A DNA stretch of 9,249 bases from positions 1 through 9,249 of the forward strand of contig JAQBPZ010000159.1 in assembly GCA_028287225.1 (NCBI GenBank). Reading direction: 5' to 3'. Shown here piece by piece: positions 1 to 5,669 of the stretch. Origin of the DNA: Gemmatimonadota bacterium (GTDB taxonomy: Bacteria > Gemmatimonadota > Gemmatimonadetes > Gemmatimonadales > Gemmatimonadaceae). The notes under the pieces were generated by a model that searched no databases, was not told where the DNA came from, and saw only the letters and a program-made list of their open reading frames with translations. The number at the start of each line of letters is the position of its first letter. Within the stretch, counting starts at the first letter, position 1. A program made the position numbers and the translations under genes.

Positions 1-1
1 G

Positions 2-1120
2 GCGTCGCTCTGGCTGGTCGCGAGCGCGCTTGCGCTGCTCGTCATGGCCCTCGTGCATCTGCGCATCGCGCGGCTCCGTCGCGCCTGGCCGAGGGCCGAG
101 CTGTTCGGCCATGCCGTCCGCGTGGCGCCGTCCGTCGGGCCGGCGGTGCTCGGCGTGGTGCAGCCGTTCATCGTGGTACCGCGGTGGCTCCTCGCGCGCA
201 GCGACGCCGAGCAGCGGCTCGTGCTGGCCCACGAGCGCGAGCACCTCGCGGCGCGCGACCACCTGCTGCTCGCCGCGGCGAGCATCGCGGCGGCGCTGGT
301 GCCCTGGCATCCGGCCGCGTGGTGGATGCTGTCGCGGCTCCGGCTGGCCCTGGAGCTGGACTGCGACGCCCGCGTGCTGCGCCGGGGAGTGGCCCCCCGC
401 GTCTATGGATCGCTGCTGATCGACCTTGCTGGACAATGCAGGAGCTTCACGGCCGGCGCGACCGCGCTCGCCGACGAATCATCCCATCTTCGCCGGAGGC
501 TGCTCGCCATGACGCCCAGGACTTCCCGTTTCACCCACCTTCGCGCGGGCTCGCTGTGCGCCATCGCCGGCGTCGCGATCCTCGCGGCCTGCGAGGCGAA
601 GATCCCGACGTCGGCCGAGGTACAGTCGATGGACGTGGCCGGCGCCGAGCGTGCGATGAAGAACGTGAGCATCGCGATCGATACCGCCGTCTTCGTCGTG
701 GACGGCAAGCCGGCGTCGGCCGCGGAGGCGCATGCCATTCCCGCCAGCCGCGTCGCGAGCATCAGCGTGGACGCCGCCACAGCGCAGGTGCCCGCGAAGA
801 TCAGCATCACGACCGGGGCCGGATCTCCGAAGGGCACGGACCTCACCATCCATGCGCGCCACCTCGCGACCACCGCCGACAGTGCGACGATGCGCGGCAT
901 GCACTCGCAGCATGCGTCCGAGATGCAGCACGCGTTCACCGGCGTGCTCCTCGTGGACGGCGTGAAGGTCGCCAATGGCGACATGTCGCACCTCGACCCC
1001 AACGACATCGCGTCGGTGGAAGTCCTCAAGGGCGGGAGTGCGACGTCCGCCTCCAGCGATCCGGCCGCCGTGAACGGCGTCATTCGCGTCACCACGAAGG
1101 CGGCAGCCGCGCGGAAGTAG
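2..1120 (+). CDS. M56 (BlaR1-like) metallopeptidase with TonB-plug-like C-terminal modules, 5' partial
   Basis: The reading frame is open to the left edge, so the true start lies outside. Numbering is from the Met at 44. The visible part starts at the end of a membrane helix and contains the zinc-protease motif HEREH (63-67) and the downstream ELDCDA (104-109), which fits the third-ligand region of M56 peptidases. A hydrophobic helix follows at about 169-182, ending in LAAC (180-183). The remaining ~170 residues look periplasmic and contain two stretches resembling part of a SusC/TonB-receptor plug: a weak one at 215-257 (VFVVDGKP...ISITT) and a clear one at 299-351 (VLLVDGVKV, then ASVEVLKGGSA, then NGVIRVTTK). 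M56 proteins are membrane sensor proteases that usually inactivate a BlaI-type repressor encoded next door; any such repressor would lie to the left of the window. The substrate and signal are unknown. The family call is solid; the role of the C-terminal modules is inference. Confidence 0.88.
   Translation, partial: ASLWLVASALALLVMALVHLRIARLRRAWPRAELFGHAVRVAPSVGPAVLGVVQPFIVVPRWLLARSDAEQRLVLAHEREHLAARDHLLLAAASIAAALVPWHPAAWWMLSRLRLALELDCDARVLRRGVAPRVYGSLLIDLAGQCRSFTAGATALADESSHLRRRLLAMTPRTSRFTHLRAGSLCAIAGVAILAACEAKIPTSAEVQSMDVAGAERAMKNVSIAIDTAVFVVDGKPASAAEAHAIPASRVASISVDAATAQVPAKISITTGAGSPKGTDLTIHARHLATTADSATMRGMHSQHASEMQHAFTGVLLVDGVKVANGDMSHLDPNDIASVEVLKGGSATSASSDPAAVNGVIRVTTKAAAARK
495..499 (+). 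promoter_or_regulatory. Possible internal ribosome binding site inside the M56 gene
   Basis: A perfect GGAGG lies 9 nt before an in-frame ATG at 509-511. Starting there would give a ~203-residue product whose first 28 residues (MTPRTSR, then a hydrophobic stretch, then LAAC) look like a lipoprotein signal peptide. The site may be fortuitous, because Arg-Arg codons can spell such a sequence in GC-rich DNA. Confidence 0.35.
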
Positions 1121-1140
1121 ATCGCGGCCACGCCGCGATC
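1120..1140. terminator. Hairpin between convergent genes, probable bidirectional terminator
   Basis: GATCGCGGC (1120-1128) and GCCGCGATC (1132-1140) form a perfect 9-bp stem with a 3-nt loop. The stem begins on the last base of the M56 stop TAG and ends inside the TGA of the convergent glycosyltransferase gene (1141-1139). There is no T tract on either strand, so it is not a canonical intrinsic terminator. The position exactly between two convergent stops supports a role in 3'-end formation or mRNA protection. Confidence 0.6.
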
Positions 1141-2272
1141 ACGACTCGGCCAGCATCTCCAGATAGAGCGCGGAGCACTCGGCCACGAACCGCTCGTGGC
1201 CGAACTCCCGCGCGCGCTGGCGGGCGCTCGCCGACATGCGCGCGCGCAGCGGCGCATCGCCAGCCAGGCGTGCGACCGCTCGCGCGAGCAGGGCCACGTC
1301 GCCCGTGGGGACGATGATGCCGTCCTCGCCATCGCGGACGAGCTCCGGGAGCGCACCATCGTCGTAGGCCACGGCCGGCACGCCGGCATGCATCCCCTCG
1401 ATCACCACGCGGCCGAACGCCTCGCGCCGCGAGGGCACGAGCGCCACGTCCATTCCGGCGAGCAGGGTCGGCGCATCCTCGCGCTCCCCGAGAAAGTCGA
1501 CGCGCGATTCCACGCCGAGCGTGCGTGCCAGGTCGTGGAGCGACCGCTCGTAGTCGCGCTCGCGCGGCGCCGCACCGCCCACGAGCAGTAGGCGCACCCG
1601 CGCGTCGGCGAGCGCGGGCTCGGCCAGCGCGCGGATCGCGTCGGCCTGTCCCTTTCGCGGCACGAGCCGCCCCACGAGCGCCACCGCGATGTCGTCGTCG
1701 TGCAGGCCGAGCGCGCGGCGGGCGGTGGAGTGCGAACCGGTGGCGAGCGGCGCGAGGTGCACGCCGTTGTGGATGCGGCGGAGGCGCGTGGGGTCGGCAC
1801 CGCGCGCGGCCGCCCAGCGAACGGCCGCCTCGCTGATCCCCACCACCATGCTGCGCGCCCGTGCCAGCGCCGCGGTGGAGCGGCGCGTCACCCAGCGCTG
1901 GTCGAGATCGTGGATGTGCGACACGACGGGAATGCCGAGGCGCGCCGACACGGGCGCCAGCGCGATCGGCGAGCTGGGATCGTGCGCATGGACGATCGCG
2001 ATCCGCTCGCGGCGGAGCAGGCGGCGCAGCGCGAGCGGACCGAGCACGTAGTAGTCGACGAAGGGAAATCCGCGCCGCACGAGCCCGAACGGCAGCACGT
2101 GCGTGGGGATGCCGGCGGCGCGCGCGCGGGCAATCAGCCCTCCCGTGCCGGACGTCAGCAACACCGGCTCCCAGTCCCCCCGGTCCAGCCCTGCCGCGAG
2201 CTCCAGCATCTGCGCCTGTGCACCGGCCCAGCTGCTGTCCACCGCCGTGAAGAGCACGCGGCGGGGTGCCAC
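1139..2272 (-). CDS. GT4-family glycosyltransferase (GT-B fold)
   Basis: This gene encodes a 377-residue retaining glycosyltransferase that would transfer a sugar from a nucleotide-activated donor; acceptor and donor cannot be read from the sequence. The N-terminal Rossmann half starts with RVLFTAVDSSWAGAQ (5-19), a GT4-like glycine/alanine loop, and contains HAHDPSSP (95-102). The C-terminal donor-binding half has GRLVPRKG (201-208) and the GT4 E-x7-E signature EAFGRVVIE (284-292), followed by GVPAVAYDDGALPELV. Length is normal for GT4. The chosen start is the GTG at 2272-2270, which shares one base with the TAG of the upstream acyl-CoA dehydrogenase (TAGTG), implying translational coupling. 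The frame stays open much further upstream but there it runs antiparallel-frame through the dehydrogenase and has no GT content. Likely roles are cell-surface polysaccharide or glycolipid synthesis, by family only. Confidence 0.9.
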   Translation of the reverse strand: MAPRRVLFTAVDSSWAGAQAQMLELAAGLDRGDWEPVLLTSGTGGLIARARAAGIPTHVLPFGLVRRGFPFVDYYVLGPLALRRLLRRERIAIVHAHDPSSPIALAPVSARLGIPVVSHIHDLDQRWVTRRSTAALARARSMVVGISEAAVRWAAARGADPTRLRRIHNGVHLAPLATGSHSTARRALGLHDDDIAVALVGRLVPRKGQADAIRALAEPALADARVRLLLVGGAAPRERDYERSLHDLARTLGVESRVDFLGEREDAPTLLAGMDVALVPSRREAFGRVVIEGMHAGVPAVAYDDGALPELVRDGEDGIIVPTGDVALLARAVARLAGDAPLRARMSASARQRAREFGHERFVAECSALYLEMLAES

Positions 2273-3438
2273 TACTTCAGCATCGCCTTCGCGATGGTGT
2301 TGAGCTGCATGTTGCTGGTGCCCTCGTAGATCGCGCCGATCTTCGCGTCGCGGTAGAACTTCTCCGCCGGGTAGTCGGTGGTGTAGCCGTAGCCACCGAA
2401 CAGCTCCAGCGACACCGACGTCACCCGCTCGGCCACCTGGCTGCTGAACAGCTTCGCCATGGCGCCTTCCATCGCGATGTCGTGCCCCGCGTCGGTCAGG
2501 CGCGCGGCATTGTACACCATGAGACGCGCGGCTTCCGCTTCCGTGCGGGCCTGCGCGAGCTGGAACTGGATCCCCTGGAACTCGGAGAGCGACTTCCCGA
2601 ACTGGTGGCGCTCCTTCACGTACGCCGTGGCCGCCGCCAGCGCGCCCTGCGCCACGCCGATCATCTGCGCCCCGATGCCGATGCGGCCGTGGTTCAGCGT
2701 CTCGATGGCCACCTTGTAGCCCTGGCCCACCGGGCCGAGCACGTTCTCGGCCGGCACCTCGACGTTGTCGAAGATCAGCTCCGTGGTGCTCGACGCACGG
2801 ATGCCGAGCTTGTCCTCCTTCTTGCCCACGGAGAAGCCCGCGAACTCGCGCTCGACGACGAACGCGGTGATCCCCTTGTAGCCCTTGCTCGCGTCCACCG
2901 TCGCGAACACGACGAAGATGCCCGCCTCGGCGCCGTTGGTGATCCACATCTTCCGCCCGTTGAGCACCCAGGCGTCGCCCTTCTTCTCGGCGCGCGTGAC
3001 CATGCCGAACGCGTCCGATCCCGAGCCCGGCTCGCTCAGCGCATACGCGCCGATGGTGTCGCTCGTGAGGCGCGTGAGGTACTTCGCCTTGAGTGCGTCG
3101 GAGCCGTAGCGGCTGATCGGATAGTTGACGAGGGTGTTCTGCACGTCCACGAGAATCGCGGCGGCTGCGTCGACCTTGCTGATCTCCTCCACCGCGATGG
3201 CGACCATGGTGCAGCTTCCCGCCGAGCCGCCGTACTGCTCCGGCACCTCGATGCCCATGAGCCCCATCTCGAAGTACTGGCGGATGAGCGCCGGGTCGAT
3301 CTTGCCGGCCTTCTCCATCTGCTGCACGCGCGGCTTGACCTCGTCCGTCGCAAACCCGGCGACGGCATCGCGGAAGGCGATCTCGTCTTCGGACAGGATG
3401 GTCAGGGCAGGGCGGGACGTTTCGGTTGTAGTCGACAT
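2272..3438 (-). CDS. Acyl-CoA dehydrogenase, short/branched-chain type
   Basis: This is a full-length (388 residues) FAD-dependent acyl-CoA dehydrogenase that introduces a trans-2 double bond into acyl-CoA and passes electrons to electron-transferring flavoprotein. It carries both classical family signatures: ALSEPGSGSDAFG (133-145) and the C-terminal ELFGGYGYTTDYPAEKFYRD (345-364). WITNGAEAG (165-173) and the RHQFGK segment (277-282) are also typical. The predicted catalytic base is Glu372 in IYEGTSNMQLNTIAK, a context closer to the short/branched-chain (2-methylbutyryl-CoA) enzymes than to butyryl-CoA dehydrogenase, so a role in isoleucine/valine or short-chain fatty acid breakdown is plausible. 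The ATG at 3438 is followed by a short polar leader and then the normal N-terminus; no clear Shine-Dalgarno is seen before it. It overlaps the downstream glycosyltransferase start by one base. Substrate specificity is inference. Confidence 0.95.
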   Translation of the reverse strand: MSTTTETSRPALTILSEDEIAFRDAVAGFATDEVKPRVQQMEKAGKIDPALIRQYFEMGLMGIEVPEQYGGSAGSCTMVAIAVEEISKVDAAAAILVDVQNTLVNYPISRYGSDALKAKYLTRLTSDTIGAYALSEPGSGSDAFGMVTRAEKKGDAWVLNGRKMWITNGAEAGIFVVFATVDASKGYKGITAFVVEREFAGFSVGKKEDKLGIRASSTTELIFDNVEVPAENVLGPVGQGYKVAIETLNHGRIGIGAQMIGVAQGALAAATAYVKERHQFGKSLSEFQGIQFQLAQARTEAEAARLMVYNAARLTDAGHDIAMEGAMAKLFSSQVAERVTSVSLELFGGYGYTTDYPAEKFYRDAKIGAIYEGTSNMQLNTIAKAMLK

Positions 3439-3577
3439 GTGGGACGGGAGCGGGAGGAAGGGCGAATGTCGGTCGGGCAGCGCGGCGCTCAGCGGCGGTC
3501 AGCGGCGGTCAGCGGCGGTCAGCGGCGGTCAGTCGATGGCGAGCCGATATCGTGTGGCCGCGGGGCTGACCACCTCT
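3439..3577. other. Intergenic region with tandem repeat, upstream of acyl-CoA dehydrogenase
   Basis: This 139-bp gap separates the dehydrogenase start from the chelatase stop, both on the minus strand. It holds the 10-bp tandem repeat described separately. I see no convincing promoter boxes, no Shine-Dalgarno for the dehydrogenase and no strong hairpin. Confidence 0.6.
3491..3530. repeat. Tandem repeat, 10-bp unit AGCGGCGGTC x 4
   Basis: Four exact head-to-tail copies occupy 3491-3530. A degenerate copy (CGCGGCGCTC, 3481-3490) precedes them and AG of a next copy follows. The unit is not a multiple of three and the array lies outside coding sequence, 53 bp upstream of the dehydrogenase start. 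The period is close to one helical turn, so any bound protein would see all copies on one face. Exact identity suggests recent expansion by slippage. Confidence 0.95.
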
Positions 3578-4075
3578 TCACTGTTTGGCCAGCATGGAGC
3601 CGGCAGCGATCTCCCCACTCACCGGCCGGCAGCGGCAGGCGTCGCCACAGGCGGTCCGGGACTGGGACGAGTGCCAGCAGCGCGTGGCTTCGTCGGCGGT
3701 GAGCGGATGGGCCACCGGGAGCCCGGCACGGCCGAGGATCAGCTCGGCGAGCTTCTCGTGGACCCCGAACGCGCCGGTGATGCGCACGTCGAGCGCGGGA
3801 TGCGCCCGGGCCGCCTCCGCCACCATGCGGGGGATGTCGCCGGTGGAGTGCTTGCCGGGCGAGAGCATGTACGGAAAGACGATCAGCTCGGTGGCGCCGG
3901 CCTCCACGCAGGCCTGCACGCCGGCCTCGATGGAGGGCTCCGCGAGCTCCATGTGCGCGTAGCGGACCACGATGTCGTCGCCGGCCATGGCCTGCACCAG
4001 GTGCGCCATGCAATCCATCATCTCGTTGGCCGCGTCGCGCCGCGAGCCATGGTCGATCAGCAGTATGCCTTTCAC
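3578..4075 (-). CDS. cbiX: Sirohydrochlorin chelatase, short form (CbiX/SirB family)
   Basis: The product inserts a divalent metal (Co2+ for cobalamin, Fe2+ for siroheme) into sirohydrochlorin. The 165-residue protein starts KGILLIDHGSR with the predicted metal-binding His9, continues with the family motif ELAEPSI (44-50) and has the second conserved region FPYMLSPGKHSTGDIP with His76. It has one chelatase domain, so it would work as a homodimer like archaeal and SirB-type short forms. The frame is open up to an ATG at 4147, but the GTG at 4075-4073 is chosen: AAGGAG sits 6 nt before it and the protein then begins directly at the first beta strand. The C-terminal ~30 residues are unusual, with four cysteines (133, 143, 147, 149) after the chelatase fold. 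Cobalt versus iron cannot be decided from sequence; the sulfur-transfer genes upstream lean towards siroheme. Confidence 0.87.
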   Translation of the reverse strand: MKGILLIDHGSRRDAANEMMDCMAHLVQAMAGDDIVVRYAHMELAEPSIEAGVQACVEAGATELIVFPYMLSPGKHSTGDIPRMVAEAARAHPALDVRITGAFGVHEKLAELILGRAGLPVAHPLTADEATRCWHSSQSRTACGDACRCRPVSGEIAAGSMLAKQ

Positions 4076-4081
4076 GAACGA

Positions 4082-4087
4082 CTCCTT
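4082..4087 (-). promoter_or_regulatory. Shine-Dalgarno AAGGAG deciding the chelatase start
   Basis: On the minus strand AAGGAG is followed by six bases and then GTG at 4075-4073. It is the best ribosome binding site in the window and overrules the longer frame that begins at 4147. Confidence 0.85.
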
Positions 4088-4158
4088 CAGGGGTGACACA
4101 CCGGGAAAGTTAGCGGCTGAACGGATGGAGGGAGGAATCGGGTCCAACAGATGAACAG

Positions 4159-4187
4159 GCGGGCGGCAGGCGTCTCCGCCAGCCCGC
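4159..4187 (-). terminator. Imperfect GC-rich hairpin after the MoeZ-type gene, possible terminator
   Basis: GCGGGC (4159-4164) pairs with GCCCGC (4182-4187), and the inner GGC (4165-4167) with GCC (4178-4180) across a single bulged base. The stem of about 9 bp lies 58 nt beyond the MoeZ-type stop. There is no T tract, so termination is only suggested. Confidence 0.3.
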
Positions 4188-4200
4188 GACAGACCGGCGA

Positions 4201-4215
4201 AGCCGGCCGACCGTC
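4201..4215 (+). repeat. 15-bp dispersed repeat, copy 1 (AGCCGGCCGACCGTC)
   Basis: The identical 15-mer occurs again at 6884-6898 in the same orientation. After one differing base both copies continue with GTT, and CCCGTTG follows at slightly different distances. The two copies bracket the three-gene BNR/CysO/MoeZ operon. Confidence 0.75.
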
Positions 4216-4244
4216 AGTTCCCGTTGAGCGCCGTCCCTCTGTTT

Positions 4245-5390
4245 CTACGAACCTCGAACCGTCTCCCTTCCTTCCGCTTCCCACCGCATCAGCCCGCCGG
4301 CCAGGTTCCGCACCCGCGCCACTCCCGCCGCCCGAAGCTGTCGCGCCGCCACGTCTCCCCTTCCTCCGCTGCGGCACATCACCACCGTCGCTCGGCCGGC
4401 GTCCAGCGTCGCCATGGCTTGGCCCAGCGCCGCCAGCGGAATGTGGCGCGCTGCGGACACGTGGCCGGCGTCCCACTCGTGCGGTTCCCGCACGTCGATC
4501 AGCTCCACCTCGCCGCGCGAGAGCAGCGCCGCGAGCTCGGAGGGCGCGATCTCCTCGGCGCCGGAGGGTTGCGCCGGGTGCGCGCCGGCGCAGAATGCGT
4601 CGTAGTCGATCAGCGTCGTGAGCGTGCGCGTGCCGCAGGCCGGACATTCCGGGTCGCGCTGCAGCTGCACGGTCCGGTGCTCCATCGTGAGCGCGTCCAC
4701 CAGCAGGAGCCGGCCGGCCAGCGTCTGCCCGATGCCGAGGACCAGCTTGAGCGCCTCCGCCGCCTGGATGGTGCCGATCATTCCGGGGAGCACGCCCAGG
4801 ACGCCGCCTTCGGCGCAGCTCGGGACGGAGTCCGGTGGCGGGGGCTCGGGAAAGAGGCACCGGTAGCAGGGCCCCTCCGCCGTGCAGAACACGGACGCCT
4901 GTCCCTCGAAGCGAAAGATGGAGCCGTACACGAGCGGGATGCGCAGCATCGCGCACGCGTCGTTCACCAGGTAGCGCGTGGGAAAGTTGTCGGTGCCGTC
5001 GACGACCACGTCGTACGCGCCCACGATCTCCAGCGCCGTCGCCGCGGTCAGCCGGACCGCGTGCGGCTCCACCACGACGTGCGGGTTGACGGCGAGAAGC
5101 CGGTCGCGTGCCGAGTCGAGCTTGGAACGCCCGACGTCGGCGGTGCCGTGCAGCAGCTGGCGCTGCAGGTTGCTGAGGTCCACCACGTCGAAGTCCACCA
5201 GGCCCAGCGTGCCGACGCCGGCCGCGGCGAGATAGAGGGCCACCGGCGAGCCCAGGCCACCCGCGCCGACCACCAGGACACGCGCGGACTTCAGCCGCCG
5301 CTGCCCTTCCAGGCCGACCTGCGGGAGCAGCAGGTGCCGGCTGTACCGCAGCCGCTCGTCGTCCGTCAGCTCCGGCGGCGTGCTATCCAC
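4245..5390 (-). CDS. moeZ: MoeZ-type adenylyltransferase/sulfurtransferase (ThiF/MoeB E1-like domain + rhodanese)
   Basis: The 381-residue enzyme activates the C-terminal glycine of a small sulfur carrier with ATP and then replaces AMP with sulfur. The N-terminal domain (about 10-265) begins with LRYSRHLLLPQVG, has the nucleotide loop GAGGLG (42-47), DGTDNF (131-136), a zinc site CYRC (175-178) plus CPAC (249-252), and the conserved catalytic-type Cys192 in SCAEGGVLG. The C-terminal rhodanese domain (about 281-377) has LIDVREPHEW and the active-site loop CRSGGR with Cys339, so persulfide transfer looks functional. Domain order and length match MoeZ/MoeBR rather than plain MoeB. The GTG at 5390-5388 is used as start; it overlaps the end of the carrier gene by 8 bp, strongly linking enzyme and substrate. 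It could also serve MoaD or ThiS carriers elsewhere in the genome. Confidence 0.92.
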   Translation of the reverse strand: MDSTPPELTDDERLRYSRHLLLPQVGLEGQRRLKSARVLVVGAGGLGSPVALYLAAAGVGTLGLVDFDVVDLSNLQRQLLHGTADVGRSKLDSARDRLLAVNPHVVVEPHAVRLTAATALEIVGAYDVVVDGTDNFPTRYLVNDACAMLRIPLVYGSIFRFEGQASVFCTAEGPCYRCLFPEPPPPDSVPSCAEGGVLGVLPGMIGTIQAAEALKLVLGIGQTLAGRLLLVDALTMEHRTVQLQRDPECPACGTRTLTTLIDYDAFCAGAHPAQPSGAEEIAPSELAALLSRGEVELIDVREPHEWDAGHVSAARHIPLAALGQAMATLDAGRATVVMCRSGGRGDVAARQLRAAGVARVRNLAGGLMRWEAEGRETVRGS

Positions 5391-5664
5391 CGCTCACCGC
5401 GGCCACGATGGTGATCGTGTCGCCGTGGGACAGCGGGGTCGCGAGGCCGTCGAGGAAGCGGATGCTCTCGTTGCCCACGAAGACGTTCACGTGGCGGCGC
5501 ACCACGCCCTGCTCGGTGAGGATCCGGTCGGTGACCGCGGGCCAGCGCGCCGCTACCGTGGCGAGCGCTTCACCCACCGTCGCGCAGGGCGCCTCCACCG
5601 CGAGCGTCGAGCTGCCCCGCGCGTACGGCACGAGCGCGTGAGGCAGGCGAAGCGAGACCGTCAT
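5383..5664 (-). CDS. cysO: Ubiquitin-like sulfur carrier protein, CysO/MoaD/ThiS family
   Basis: This 93-residue beta-grasp protein ends in Val-Ser-Gly-Gly with the diglycine exposed, ready for adenylation and thiocarboxylation. The stretch HVNVFVGNESIRFLDGLATPLSHGDTITIVAAVSGG closely resembles mycobacterial CysO by memory (VNIYVN..., GLAT.., DGD.VTILPAVAGG), more than MoaD or ThiS. CysO carries sulfur as a thiocarboxylate for cysteine synthesis by CysM, after which the Mec+ protease releases cysteine; neither partner is in this window. The ATG at 5664 is chosen: GGTGA at 5674-5670 is a suitable ribosome binding site and the alignment with CysO begins there. A GTG at 5673 overlapping the upstream TGA (GTGA) would add three residues. 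The upstream gene ends 5 bp before the start and the downstream gene overlaps by 8 bp, so all three are likely co-translated. Confidence 0.88.
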   Translation of the reverse strand: MTVSLRLPHALVPYARGSSTLAVEAPCATVGEALATVAARWPAVTDRILTEQGVVRRHVNVFVGNESIRFLDGLATPLSHGDTITIVAAVSGG

Positions 5665-5669
5665 GGCCG

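Larger units (their letters stand above)
4076..4244. other. Intergenic region between MoeZ-type gene and chelatase gene
   Basis: This 169-bp gap lies downstream of the MoeZ-type stop and upstream of the chelatase start. It contains an imperfect hairpin at 4159-4187, a small CCGGC-GAA-GCCGG hairpin at 4194-4206, one copy of a 15-bp dispersed repeat (4201-4215) and the chelatase ribosome binding site. The length and the hairpins suggest the chelatase may be transcribed separately from the operon upstream, but no promoter is clear. Confidence 0.6.

Noticed and set aside
2273..2947. Upstream extension of the glycosyltransferase frame into the dehydrogenase gene, as a fused longer protein
   Set aside because: The extension is low-complexity Arg/Gly-rich sequence out of frame with the dehydrogenase; the GTG at 2272 gives a normal GT4 N-terminus.
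3491..3530. CRISPR array
   Set aside because: The units are 10 bp and directly adjacent with no spacers.
2266..3702. Long + strand open frame (about 478 codons) antisense to the acyl-CoA dehydrogenase
   Set aside because: It is rich in His, Arg, Ala and Leu with no recognisable motif, and the opposite strand encodes a textbook acyl-CoA dehydrogenase; it is a GC-rich shadow frame.
4076..4244. Cobalamin riboswitch upstream of the chelatase
   Set aside because: The gap has short GC-rich hairpins but I could not find the conserved B12-box core, and the region also serves as the 3' end of the upstream operon.
4224..5414. Long + strand frame opposite the MoeZ-type gene
   Set aside because: It is Arg/His-rich with no domain; the minus strand shows all MoeB and rhodanese motifs.
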